In this document: one piece after another, positions 1 to 6,826 of the stretch
Numbering within the stretch: the first letter of the stretch is position 1
How the letters are laid out: every line of letters starts with the position of its first letter
Assembly (NCBI GenBank): GCA_964423545.1
Contig: CAYRFV010000113.1
Span: 1 to 16,208 of the forward strand
Length of the DNA: 16,208 bases
Reading direction: 5' to 3'
Origin: JALOOE01 sp964423545
GTDB lineage: Bacteria > Chloroflexota > Anaerolineae > CG2-30-64-16
Position numbers and translations under genes: made by a program
Notes under the pieces: generated by a model
What the model was told of the DNA's origin: nothing
The model's database searches: none
Seen by the model: only the letters and a program-made list of their open reading frames with translations

Positions 1-25
1 CCCACCGTTTTGTCCCTGAATCTCC

Positions 26-301
26 TTACTTGACGTTCACCACCCCTTCACGGACGCGAGGCCCCAAGATTTCCCGCAGTGCTGCTGACATCGGAGCGCC
101 AGCTTTGCCGGCGCCCGCGACCAATACGTGGTCGAATTCGCTCAGGCGGAACAGCTTCGAGCCAACGCGCAGGGCGTCCGGTGCTTCGAGCACGACGTGC
201 GCTTTCACTGCGGCAGCCGGATCGACCGCGCGAATGGCTGCACTGAGCACCTGCGCAATGATGGGCCGCAGAGCCTCACTGGAATCTGTCGTCATCTTCA
301 T
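26..301 (-). pseudogene. Glycerate 2-kinase, N-terminal fragment (91 codons, premature stop)
   Basis: The fragment matches the start of the MOFRL-type glycerate 2-kinase family (DUF4147 N-terminal domain), which phosphorylates D-glycerate to 2-phosphoglycerate. Visible features are an N-terminal helix (SEALRPIIAQVLSAAIRAVDP), the glycine-rich strand-turn HVLVAGAGKAGAPM at residues 58-71, and GVVNVK at 86-91. Full-length members have roughly 400-450 residues and continue after VNVK with a segment like YGHTAP. Here a TAA follows at once (26-28), and none of the frames I checked in the remaining 25 bases resumes the family. Either a frameshift or an insertion broke the gene, or the assembly is wrong here. 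The start is ATG at 301 (a second ATG lies two codons in), 33 bases after the solute-binding gene, suggesting co-transcription. The family is fairly sure; whether the gene is truly dead cannot be settled because the window ends. Confidence 0.75.
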
Positions 302-334
302 GCCTCACCGCAGACGCGCCTTCGCCTTGAGACC

Positions 335-1681
335 CTATCGTTTCACCGCCAGCGCCGCCTGGGCAGCCTCGGTCGGAGTGCTGGCGCCCTTGAGCACGGC
401 GATCGCAGCTTCCTGTAAGCGCGCGGCGACGGCGGCGCTGTCCGACCCTGCCGGCAGCGCTATGGCTGAAGCCAGCTGGTCGTCAAGGAATTCGTGATAC
501 GGGTTGGCGCCCCAGGTGGCCAGTGCATCAGGCGAGGTTGGCAGCCATCCCGCTGATCTGGCCCATGCGCCGGCGCGTTCTGGAGCCATCAGCCAGGCTA
601 TCAACTCGGCGGCAGCTTTCTGTCGCACCGGATCCGGGGTCGTAATCGCCAACGCCCAGCCATCCGCGATCGGCGAGACGGGAGCGGACCAACCGGGCGC
701 GGGCGCAGCGGCCGTGTTCGGCAGGGAGTCTCGTTCGGCCAGGTAGCGCCGCGCACTGACGACGACCAGTGCGTCGCTGTCCTGGGCGATGGCGTGCCAG
801 ATCTCGTCCGCGTTCGAGTGTTCCAGAATGTCTTTCGGCAGCAGACTCGCCTCGCGTGCGTCCTGATAGAAGCCGAGAAGTCGCAGCAAGGGCTGTTCTT
901 GCAGGAGGAGGCGACCTGTCTTGGGGTCGGTCGCGCCGCCGGCCGAGAGATAGTGGCTCACGATCGCGTGCTGCGCCGTTGCGGATTGCGCACCAACAGC
1001 CGGAGAGTCCAGCGATCCGGCGGGAAAGAGGTAGGGTGTTTTTCCGGCCAGAATCCCCGTCCAGGTGCTCGGAGGCTGCGACAGCCGGTCGCGATCGTAG
1101 ATCGCGTGGTCCGTATCGGCGATATAGGGAACCGCGAAGGTCCTGCCGTCGAACTGGCCTGCCTGCCGAGCGAAAGCATATAGTGTGGGGGTGATGGCGC
1201 GCGAGAGGACGTTATCCAGGGGCTGCAAGAGACCCAGCCGGCTCGCCTGTTCGAGCTCAGCAATGTCCAAGGCCACGAGATCAGGGAGAAGGCCGGGCGC
1301 AACTGGCCCGGTGGTGCGCAGGAAATCGAGCAGCCCGCCCTTTCCGTAGCGTGCCTTGAGGACCGGGTTGACGCGTATCTTGCCCTGGTGAGCGGCCTCG
1401 AACTCTTCCAACTGTTTGCCCAACAAGGGGCCGGATGGCGCCGGCGATTGCGGGCTGATGAATTCCGGAGTCCACCAGATGAGCGTGAGCGCGTCGCCGG
1501 CTGCGGTCGGCGTAGGCAGGGGCCTCGACGTGGCCACGGGCGTGGCCACGCCCACGCCTGTGGCTGTGGCGCGCACCGGCTGCCCAGGGGGCTGGATGCT
1601 GCGCTCGGCCGGCGCGGCGCAGCCGAGCAGCAGCAGAGCACTCAGGAGCGCGGACAGTACGCACAGGTGGATAGGTTTCAT
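335..1681 (-). CDS. Extracellular solute-binding lipoprotein (ABC transporter, family 1-like)
   Basis: A 448-residue periplasmic-type binding protein, probably the ligand receptor of an ABC importer for sugars or related compounds. A signal peptide ends in a lipobox LLLLGC with the lipidated Cys at residue 21. A Thr/Pro/Ala linker follows to about residue 48, then a family-1 fold: IWWTPEF at the first strand, LEEFEAAHQGKIRVNPV typical of the first helix and strand, DLVALDIAELEQASRLGLLQPLD, then FAVPYIADTDHAIYDRD in the hinge region. The C-terminal part has the usual AAELIAWLMAPERAGAW helix and the WLPTSPDA segment. The start at 1681 is preferred over upstream in-frame ATGs because GGAG lies five bases before it, it begins the signal peptide, and the upstream 100 codons look non-coding. 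No permease or ATPase genes are visible. The glycerate kinase fragment follows after 33 bases. The ligand is unknown. Confidence 0.85.
   Translation of the reverse strand: MKPIHLCVLSALLSALLLLGCAAPAERSIQPPGQPVRATATGVGVATPVATSRPLPTPTAAGDALTLIWWTPEFISPQSPAPSGPLLGKQLEEFEAAHQGKIRVNPVLKARYGKGGLLDFLRTTGPVAPGLLPDLVALDIAELEQASRLGLLQPLDNVLSRAITPTLYAFARQAGQFDGRTFAVPYIADTDHAIYDRDRLSQPPSTWTGILAGKTPYLFPAGSLDSPAVGAQSATAQHAIVSHYLSAGGATDPKTGRLLLQEQPLLRLLGFYQDAREASLLPKDILEHSNADEIWHAIAQDSDALVVVSARRYLAERDSLPNTAAAPAPGWSAPVSPIADGWALAITTPDPVRQKAAAELIAWLMAPERAGAWARSAGWLPTSPDALATWGANPYHEFLDDQLASAIALPAGSDSAAVAARLQEAAIAVLKGASTPTEAAQAALAVKR
1529..1552. repeat. Tandem palindromic 10-mer CGTGGCCACG, two copies 12 bases apart
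   Basis: Copies lie at 1529-1538 and 1541-1550. The second is extended to the perfect 14-base palindrome GGCGTGGCCACGCC at 1539-1552. The repeat sits inside the solute-binding gene and encodes part of its Val/Ala/Thr linker behind the lipid anchor, so simple expansion of linker codons is the likely cause. A binding site is possible but unsupported. Confidence 0.6.
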
Positions 1682-1696
1682 GATACTCCATGGTCG

Positions 1697-1725
1697 ATTG
1701 TAGTCACTGATCGCCGAAACGGCAA
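1697..1725 (-). promoter_or_regulatory. Candidate sigma-70-type promoter for the solute-binding gene
   Basis: On the minus strand TTGCCG (1725-1720) is followed after exactly 17 bases by TACAAT (1702-1697). Matches to the consensus are four of six and five of six. Transcription would start near 1690, leaving a very short leader that still holds the GGAG ribosome site before ATG 1681. The short leader is the main reason for caution. Confidence 0.4.
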
Positions 1726-2004
1726 CACTACCAGTGCGAGTGGCGCCGCGAAGTGACGCTGTCCAGGCGCCGGAGGCAATGCACGGCCCGCGACAGCGCA
1801 GGCAATGATCGAGCTGCGGTTCCAGTCGAGAGGAAGACGCCCCGGCGGTCGACCGGGTTCCGTGGCGCCGCTCGGCAGGCGCGAGGAAACAGGCGTAGCG
1901 CCGACTGGGCGTCGGGAACGGTTGAGCGGAGGCTGCGAGCGATGGCCTGGCGGTTGGGTGATAGGACGCCGAGCGTTCCATCCCCCAACCACCCCGCGGC
2001 GCGT
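1726..2004. other. Non-coding stretch between solute-binding gene and oxidoreductase remnant
   Basis: Open frames cross this stretch on both strands, but their translations are Arg/Pro/Ala-rich without recognisable domains, as expected for GC-rich non-coding DNA. The only structure I see is the hairpin at 1952-1990. The stretch may contain further gene decay too advanced to recognise. Confidence 0.6.
1952..1990 (-). terminator. 18-bp imperfect hairpin, possible terminator remnant
   Basis: Arms 1952-1969 and 1973-1990 pair over 18 positions with two mismatches and one G-U pair around a three-base CGA loop. It starts 15 bases after the stop of the oxidoreductase remnant on the minus strand, where a terminator is expected. 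There is no T-run on either side, so it could instead be a transcript-stabilising structure or a protein-binding palindrome. Confidence 0.45.
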
Positions 2005-2334
2005 TCAGCGCCTGCGCAGCTTGAACGCGATATCCGGGCCCAGCCCCTGGGCAGACGTGAGCGGGCCCGCGTCCACGGCTTCGAACCCGATCTCCTCGGT
2101 CAGCCTGCTGACCGCCAGCTTAGCCGCCGCGTCGTTCCCCCAGAGGAACATCGTGGGCTTCGATCAGGCATCGCCGGGGTCGAGCATGTTGCCATCTCCG
2201 GTGCTGTTAGAACCCTTGACGACCGCAGCGCCGCGGGCCCACGACGCCACCTGCTCGGCAGCCGAGGTGGTGTGCCCCACGGCCAACTGCATGGGTTGAA
2301 CCGGGTTGGTGGTGTCCAAGATGATCTTCCCAGG
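2005..2334 (-). pseudogene. Remnant of an NADPH-dependent F420 reductase / NAD(P)-binding oxidoreductase
   Basis: The minus-strand frame from 2334 to the TGA at 2005-2007 reads as the C-terminal half of the F420/NADP oxidoreductase-like family (about 200-220 residues when intact). Recognisable blocks are PGKIILDTTNP (family: GKxxxDxTNP), QLAVGHTTSAAEQVASWARGA, VVKGSNSTG (family: VVKAFNTTG), KPTMFLWGNDAAAKLAVSRL and EEIGFEAVDAGPLTSA. A TGA stop interrupts the frame at 2164-2166 (codon 57) and another lies directly before the first block at 2335-2337. The N-terminal Rossmann half with its GxGxxG motif is absent; the sugar dehydrogenase gene ends 15 bases upstream instead. Normally conserved positions also differ (KAFN to KGSN). 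Truncation plus internal stop indicates a dead gene; stop-codon recoding is very unlikely. Confidence 0.8.
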
Positions 2335-2349
2335 TCATGGTTCTCAGCG

Positions 2350-3777
2350 TTACTGCGCGAAGGTGAGCCGGAGAATGCGGTCACCATCGGGAGGCAGATT
2401 GCCGCGACCGTCACCGTTGCTCGTCAGGAGGTAGATCGCGCCGTCCGGTCCTTGCGCGACATCGCGCATCCGTCCGTACTGTCCGGCGAACAGCTTGTCC
2501 AGGCGAACAACCTTGCGCGGGTCGGAGGGGTCAAGGGTCAGCCGGTAGAGGGTCTGCCCGCGCAGGCCGGTGAAAAGCATCAAGTCCCGCCATGGGCCGG
2601 TGGTGACGAAGGTGGCGCCGGAGGGCGCCCAGGTCTCGCTCGTCGTGCTCTGTATCACCGGCGAGACCATCCCCGCCCGTTGTTGGTCCCCAGTGATGGT
2701 CGGCCAGCCGTAGTTCTTGCCGGGTTCGATCCAGTTGACTTCATCCTGGCAGCAGCCCTTGTCTCCGCTCGGGCCGTGCTCGGTCGCATAGAGACGCCCC
2801 GTGCCCGGCTGCCAGGCCAGCCCCTGCGGATTGCGGTGACCGTAGGAGTAGATCGGGGAGCCCGGGATAGGATTGTCCGCCGGGATGTTGCCGTCACGAT
2901 CGATGCGCAGGATCTTGCCCGTCACAGCCGTCACATCCTGGGCCGACGCCATGTTCTGCACATCGCCCATCGTCCAGTAGAGCTTGCCGTCCGGTCCGAA
3001 CCTCACGCGGCCGCCGTCGTGGGTCGTTGCAGCGGGGACATTGTCGACCAGCAGCCGGTCCATGACCCCTTTGCCGGTGGCCGGGTCCTCCCGCAGTCGC
3101 ACCAGGCGGTTGCGCATGCCGCCCTGCGGCGAGCGGTCGGTGTAGGCGACGTAGACATAGCGGTTCTGTGCAAACTGCGGATCGAGCGCCAGCCCCAGCA
3201 GCCCCGCTTCGCCGACTTCGTTCACATCGAGGGTCATCCACGGTTCGGCCACGAGCTTACCATCTTTGATGACACGGATTCGCCCTGCTCGTTCGCTGAC
3301 GAAGACGCGGCCGTCCGGCGCGAAATCGATGGCCCAGGGGGTATCCAGGCCGGAGACGAAGATGTCGACCTGGGGCATGGCCCCAGGGTCGCGGGCCGCA
3401 GCGGCCTTGGTAGGGGTCGGCGCGGTCGTTGCCGTCGGCGCGGCGGTGGCGGTGAGCGCAACCGTTGCCGTGACTGCCCGGGTGGCGGTGACCACCGCGG
3501 TCGCCGGGGCGACCGTCGTGGGGGTCATCGGACGTGTCGCCGAAGCCGCGGTTGTCGGGGACTGGGTGGGCGTCACGCGCACCGTCGCCGTTGGCGAGAT
3601 GGCGGCGGTCGGGGCAACCACTGCCGTTGCGACCGGCGGCGTGTTCGTATTGCTCACGCGGGCGGCGGGAGACGGCGACGGGGCAGGCGTCGCGGCAGCC
3701 GGTCCACAAGCTGCCAGGATGAGCGTCGCCGCTGCCAATGCCAGCAGCGATGCTCTGTCTGTCGGGATCCACATCAT
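2350..3777 (-). CDS. PQQ-dependent sugar dehydrogenase (sorbosone/glucose dehydrogenase family) lipoprotein
   Basis: A 475-residue secreted enzyme of the soluble quinoprotein glucose/sorbosone dehydrogenase family, a six-bladed propeller that oxidises aldoses outside the cytoplasmic membrane with PQQ. A lipobox LILAAC places the lipidated Cys at residue 24. A Thr/Ala/Pro/Val linker of about 110 residues follows. The catalytic domain starts near residue 138 with FVSGLDTPWAIDFAPDGRVFVSERAGRI. Family signatures are THDGGRVRFGPDGKLYWTMGD (His253, likely catalytic), YGHRNPQGLAWQP (His314), ATEHGPSGD and NWIEPGKNYGWP. A Cys-Cys pair (342-343) sits in the loop between the last two. The ATG at 3777 is chosen for its GGAGG at good spacing and for the signal peptide. 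The substrate is not predictable. PQQ dependence is a family inference; no PQQ synthesis genes are present. Confidence 0.9.
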   Translation of the reverse strand: MMWIPTDRASLLALAAATLILAACGPAAATPAPSPSPAARVSNTNTPPVATAVVAPTAAISPTATVRVTPTQSPTTAASATRPMTPTTVAPATAVVTATRAVTATVALTATAAPTATTAPTPTKAAAARDPGAMPQVDIFVSGLDTPWAIDFAPDGRVFVSERAGRIRVIKDGKLVAEPWMTLDVNEVGEAGLLGLALDPQFAQNRYVYVAYTDRSPQGGMRNRLVRLREDPATGKGVMDRLLVDNVPAATTHDGGRVRFGPDGKLYWTMGDVQNMASAQDVTAVTGKILRIDRDGNIPADNPIPGSPIYSYGHRNPQGLAWQPGTGRLYATEHGPSGDKGCCQDEVNWIEPGKNYGWPTITGDQQRAGMVSPVIQSTTSETWAPSGATFVTTGPWRDLMLFTGLRGQTLYRLTLDPSDPRKVVRLDKLFAGQYGRMRDVAQGPDGAIYLLTSNGDGRGNLPPDGDRILRLTFAQ

Positions 3778-3900
3778 GATCGACCTCCGGGTTGCGCACG
3801 GCAGGCGTCTCAGGCCCAACGCCGGCGCGACGCAACTGATTCGAGGGCAGGATATGCGACAAACACCGCCGCTTGCAGTGTGTGAGATGACAAAGCGCGC

Positions 3901-3954
3901 AAAAAAAGCGTGCGGCCAGGGAGCATGCGGATCTGTATCGCTCCCCGGCCGCAC
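3901..3954 (-). terminator. Rho-independent terminator of the fabF-fabH operon
   Basis: On the minus strand a 15-position stem (3954-3940 with 3924-3910, one mismatch) closes a 15-base loop. It is followed by C and then seven T residues (3907-3901). It begins about 20 bases after the fabH stop. The GC-rich stem plus T-run is a textbook intrinsic terminator. It separates fabFH from the sugar dehydrogenase gene, which should therefore have its own promoter in 3778-3900; I could not identify a convincing one. Confidence 0.85.
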
Positions 3955-3973
3955 AGCAAGCGCCTTGCTGCGG

Positions 3974-5275
3974 CTAATTCGATGGCTTGTTGCCCTGGTC
4001 TCCCTCCGGCGATTCCGGCGTGGGCGGAGACGGGGGTGGCAGCTTTTGCGGCTCTGGACGCGCGCGGCCAGAGATCTTCTCGCGCAACAGGTCGGTGCGC
4101 TGGCGCAGCTCGCCGCGCATGCCATCGGCCCCTTCGGGGCCCATGATGCGATCGTACAGATGCCGTTCGGAACGCCGCACGATCGAGCGCACCCCGGCCA
4201 GGAAGTACCAGACATCGGCGATCCAGCGGATGAACCACGGCCGCGGCTTCGTCGGCTCCGGCACACCCCACTCCAGGGCGGCGGCGGCCCAAGTCAACCC
4301 GGCGCCGAAGCCCACCATTACCATGCGGTCACCCTGGTTGACCCGACCCGCTGCGATCGCCTCACAGAGTGCGATCGGAATCGACGCGGAGGAAGTGTTG
4401 CCATAGCGGTCGATATTGACGAAGAAGCGGTCGGCCGGCAGGTTCAGACGCTTGATCGCCGCGTCAATGATGCGCGCGTTGGCCTGATGCGGGATCACCA
4501 GCGACAGGTCGGCCAGCTGCCAGCCCGCTTTCTGCACGACGGCCTCGGTGGCCCTCGGCATGATCGTCGATGCGAAGCGGTAGACCTCGCGACCGTTCAT
4601 CTTGCAGAACTGGTCCCCGCGGTCCACCATCTCACGGCTGGGTGGATTCCGGCTGCCGCCACCTGGAACGATCAGCAGCTCGCCGCCGGAACCATCGCTG
4701 CCCAACACCGCCCCCATCACGCCGCAGCGCTCTGCGCACACACTGACCACCACCGCGCCAGCCCCGTCGCCGAAGAGGACGCACGTGTTGCGATCCCGCC
4801 AATCCACGATGCGCGACAGCGTTTCCGAACCGACGACCAGCACGTGTTCGGCACTGCCCGAGCGCACCGCATTGGCCGCCTGATTGAGTGCGTAGATGAA
4901 GCCGGAGCACCCCGCGCTCAGGTCGTACGCGCCGGCAGAGGCTGCGCCCAGCGCGTCCTGCAGCAGACAGGCGGTTGACGGGAAGAGGTACTCGGGCGTC
5001 ACCGTGGCAACGATCACCAGATCAAGACGGCTCGGCTGCAGGTTGGCGATCAGGAGCGCCTCGCGCGCGGCGCGGATGGCGAGGCTGAGGGTCGAGTCCT
5101 TCTCACCTGCGATGCGGCGTTCCCTGATCCCGGTGTGCGAAACAATCCACTCGTCTGAGGTGTCGATGCTGCGCGCCAGATCGTTGTTTGTCACCACGCG
5201 TTCAGGCACCGCCATGCCCCACCCGGTGATCTGGGCATAGCGCGGGCCGTGTGTGACAGGTCTCCTACCGGCCAT
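3974..5275 (-). CDS. fabH: 3-oxoacyl-ACP synthase III with C-terminal extension
   Basis: The enzyme condenses acetyl-CoA (or a branched acyl-CoA) with malonyl-ACP to start fatty-acid synthesis in the cytoplasm. The catalytic triad is visible: Cys123 in LSAGCSGF, His263 in IPHQANARI, Asn293 in DRYGNTSSAS. Other signatures are DTSDEWIVSHTGIRERR near the N-terminus, DGAGAVVV and FGAGLTWAAAALEWG at the end of the core (about residue 337). The protein is 433 residues, about 95 longer than usual. The tail has an aromatic helix (WFIRWIADVWYFLAGV), a basic helix and a Pro/Glu-rich end. ATG 5275 shares one base with the fabF stop (TGATG); GTG 5278 is an alternative start with a four-base overlap. Translational coupling with fabF is likely. 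The terminator lies just downstream. Confidence 0.93.
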   Translation of the reverse strand: MAGRRPVTHGPRYAQITGWGMAVPERVVTNNDLARSIDTSDEWIVSHTGIRERRIAGEKDSTLSLAIRAAREALLIANLQPSRLDLVIVATVTPEYLFPSTACLLQDALGAASAGAYDLSAGCSGFIYALNQAANAVRSGSAEHVLVVGSETLSRIVDWRDRNTCVLFGDGAGAVVVSVCAERCGVMGAVLGSDGSGGELLIVPGGGSRNPPSREMVDRGDQFCKMNGREVYRFASTIMPRATEAVVQKAGWQLADLSLVIPHQANARIIDAAIKRLNLPADRFFVNIDRYGNTSSASIPIALCEAIAAGRVNQGDRMVMVGFGAGLTWAAAALEWGVPEPTKPRPWFIRWIADVWYFLAGVRSIVRRSERHLYDRIMGPEGADGMRGELRQRTDLLREKISGRARPEPQKLPPPSPPTPESPEGDQGNKPSN

Positions 5276-6522
5276 CACACCCGCCTGAAGATGGCAGAGG
5301 CATTGTGGCCGCCGAACCCGAATGAGTTCGACATCGCAACATCAACCGCCGCCGGACGGGACCGGTTGGGCACGTAATCGAGGTCGCAGACCGGATCGGG
5401 CGTCGCGTAGTTGATCGTCGGCGGCAGCACCTGATCGCGCAGCGCCAGCACAGTGAAAATCCCTTCGATGGCGCCGGCTGCGCCCATCAGATGCCCGGTC
5501 ATGCTCTTCGTGGAGCTGATGGCCAGTCGATAGGCGTGGTCACCGAAGACGGTCTTGATCGCGAGGGTCTCGCTGGCATCGTTGAGTGGGGTGCTGGTGC
5601 CGTGCGCGTTGATATACTGAACCGCCTCGGGCGCCAGACCGGCATCGTGCAGTGCAATCTGCATGCAGTCGATGGCGCCGCTGCCATCCTCCAGCGGCGC
5701 CGTGATGTGGAATGCGTCGGCAGTGGCGCCGTAGCCGGCCAGTTCGGCGTAGATCGTTGCACCGCGAGCTCGAGCCAGATCTAGCCGTTCGAGGGCCAAG
5801 ATGCCAGCGCCTTCGCCCATCACAAAGCCGTCGCGAGTGAGATCGAACGGCCGGCTGGCGCGCTCGGGCTCGTCGTTGCGGCTGCTGATGGCGCCCATAT
5901 TCTCGAAGCCGGCCATCGCCATCGGGACGATGGCCGCCTCGGCGCCGCCGCAGAGCATGGCGTCGGCGCTGCCTCGGCGGATCATCTCCGCCGCTTCGCC
6001 GATGGCGTGGGTGCCGGTAGCGCAGGCGGTGGCGATGGCGATGTTCGGCCCGCGCGCGCCGATCATGATGCTGATGTGTGCGGCCGCGCTGTTGAGCATC
6101 AGGCCCGGCACTGTGAACGGGCTCACGCGTCGCGGACCTCGCTCGTTCATGATGTCGTGCTGCTCGAGTAGCGTGTGCACGCCGCCGATGCCGGAGCCGA
6201 CCACGACGCCGACGCGGCGCGGGGTGTAGTAAGCAACGTCGAGCCGGGCGTCCGCAATGGCCTCTTGCGCGGCCGCAACCGCAAAGTGGACAATGCGATC
6301 CATGCGCCTTGCGTCCTTCTTGTCCATATAGCGGGTCGGCTCGAAGTCCTTCACTTCGGCGGCAATGCGGGTCTTAAAGGATGCGGTGTCGAACCGTGTA
6401 ATGCGGCCGGCGCCGGAACGGCCGGCCAGAATGGCGCTCCAAGTGCTCGGGAGATCGTTGCCAACGGGTGTCACCAGGCCCATGCCGGTGATAGCAACGC
6501 GCTGGGAATCGGGGCGGGTCAA
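5275..6522 (-). CDS. fabF: 3-oxoacyl-ACP synthase II (elongating ketosynthase)
   Basis: A 415-residue ketosynthase that extends acyl-ACP with malonyl-ACP in type II fatty-acid synthesis. The Cys-His-His triad is Cys167 in IATACATGTHA, His307 in INAHGTSTPLND and His344 in SSTKSMTGHLMG, with the structural Lys339. The core starts RVAITGMGLVTPVGND and ends SNSFGFGGHNAS. I choose a TTG start at 6522: AGGAGG (6534-6529) lies six bases before it and the family homology starts a few residues later. A longer frame back to 6585 adds 21 residues (Arg/Cys-rich) unlike the family. It is first in a two-gene operon with fabH. The 304-base divergent spacer upstream should hold the promoter. Confidence 0.93.
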   Translation of the reverse strand: MTRPDSQRVAITGMGLVTPVGNDLPSTWSAILAGRSGAGRITRFDTASFKTRIAAEVKDFEPTRYMDKKDARRMDRIVHFAVAAAQEAIADARLDVAYYTPRRVGVVVGSGIGGVHTLLEQHDIMNERGPRRVSPFTVPGLMLNSAAAHISIMIGARGPNIAIATACATGTHAIGEAAEMIRRGSADAMLCGGAEAAIVPMAMAGFENMGAISSRNDEPERASRPFDLTRDGFVMGEGAGILALERLDLARARGATIYAELAGYGATADAFHITAPLEDGSGAIDCMQIALHDAGLAPEAVQYINAHGTSTPLNDASETLAIKTVFGDHAYRLAISSTKSMTGHLMGAAGAIEGIFTVLALRDQVLPPTINYATPDPVCDLDYVPNRSRPAAVDVAMSNSFGFGGHNASAIFRRV

Positions 6523-6528
6523 AGAAAG

Positions 6529-6534
6529 CCTCCT
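6529..6534 (-). promoter_or_regulatory. Ribosome binding site fixing the TTG start of fabF
   Basis: A perfect AGGAGG on the minus strand six bases before TTG 6522. No ATG in this frame has a comparable site, so this decides the start. Confidence 0.8.
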
Positions 6535-6558
6535 GAATGGTGCGCAGGACGCCGCACA

Positions 6559-6573
6559 ACACGAGCGTCGTGT
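6559..6573. promoter_or_regulatory. Palindrome ACACGA-GCG-TCGTGT in the fabF leader
   Basis: Perfect six-base arms around a three-base centre, lying 37 bases before the fabF start. The outer sequence can also pair (CGCACA with TGTGCG). It could be an operator for a fatty-acid regulator or a small leader hairpin. It does not resemble the FapR or FadR site sequences I know. Confidence 0.3.
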
Positions 6574-6826
6574 GCGTTTGGGCATGTACTTTCAGTCCGT
6601 ATAACACTTCCGTCAAACAAACGACGCGGTGCGCCGTCCATCAGATTGTGCACCGGGTGCCGCGCGATGGTTCAGGAACGGCATCCTCAGGATCGGTGAT
6701 CTCCTCAGAAAGTTCACTCTGCCCGCATATCTTCTTCACATCTATCTGGCATCCTGTGTGCAAATGATCCGGAGATCACCATCCTGGCGGGGGTTTGGAC
6801 CCTTGACCAAGCTGAGGAGCCATAAC
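6574..6826. other. Divergent intergenic spacer, fabF / DUF4405
   Basis: This spacer must hold promoters for both directions. A TTGACG lies on the minus strand near 6612-6617, but I found no good -10 at 16-18 bases from it, so no promoter is called. An open frame extends the DUF4405 gene back to 6629, but its translation has no family resemblance and a strong ribosome site favours the later start. Confidence 0.5.

Noticed and set aside
1682..1981. 100-residue upstream extension of the solute-binding protein
   Set aside because: It would place the signal peptide in the middle of the protein. ATG 1681 has its own ribosome site and begins the signal peptide.
2164..2166. In-frame TGA as a selenocysteine or recoded codon
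   Set aside because: The family has no selenocysteine at this place, no SECIS-like structure is evident, and the 5' half of the gene is missing, so decay explains it better.
3361..3720. Repetitive GC-rich stretch as a minisatellite
   Set aside because: The periodicity follows Thr/Ala/Val/Pro codons of the lipoprotein linker and the units are irregular; ordinary low-complexity coding explains it.
1753..3885. 710-codon plus-strand open frame
   Set aside because: It lies opposite the sugar dehydrogenase and the oxidoreductase remnant, both recognisable on the minus strand. Its translation is Arg/Gly-rich without domains, as expected for an antisense frame in GC-rich DNA.
3266..4978. 570-codon plus-strand open frame
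   Set aside because: It is antisense to the sugar dehydrogenase linker and fabH. The Val/Ala/Thr-rich start mirrors the repetitive linker codons; no ribosome site or family match.
6629..6826. 66-residue upstream extension of the DUF4405-like protein
   Set aside because: The extension has no family resemblance, and GAGGAG before ATG 6827 gives a better start.
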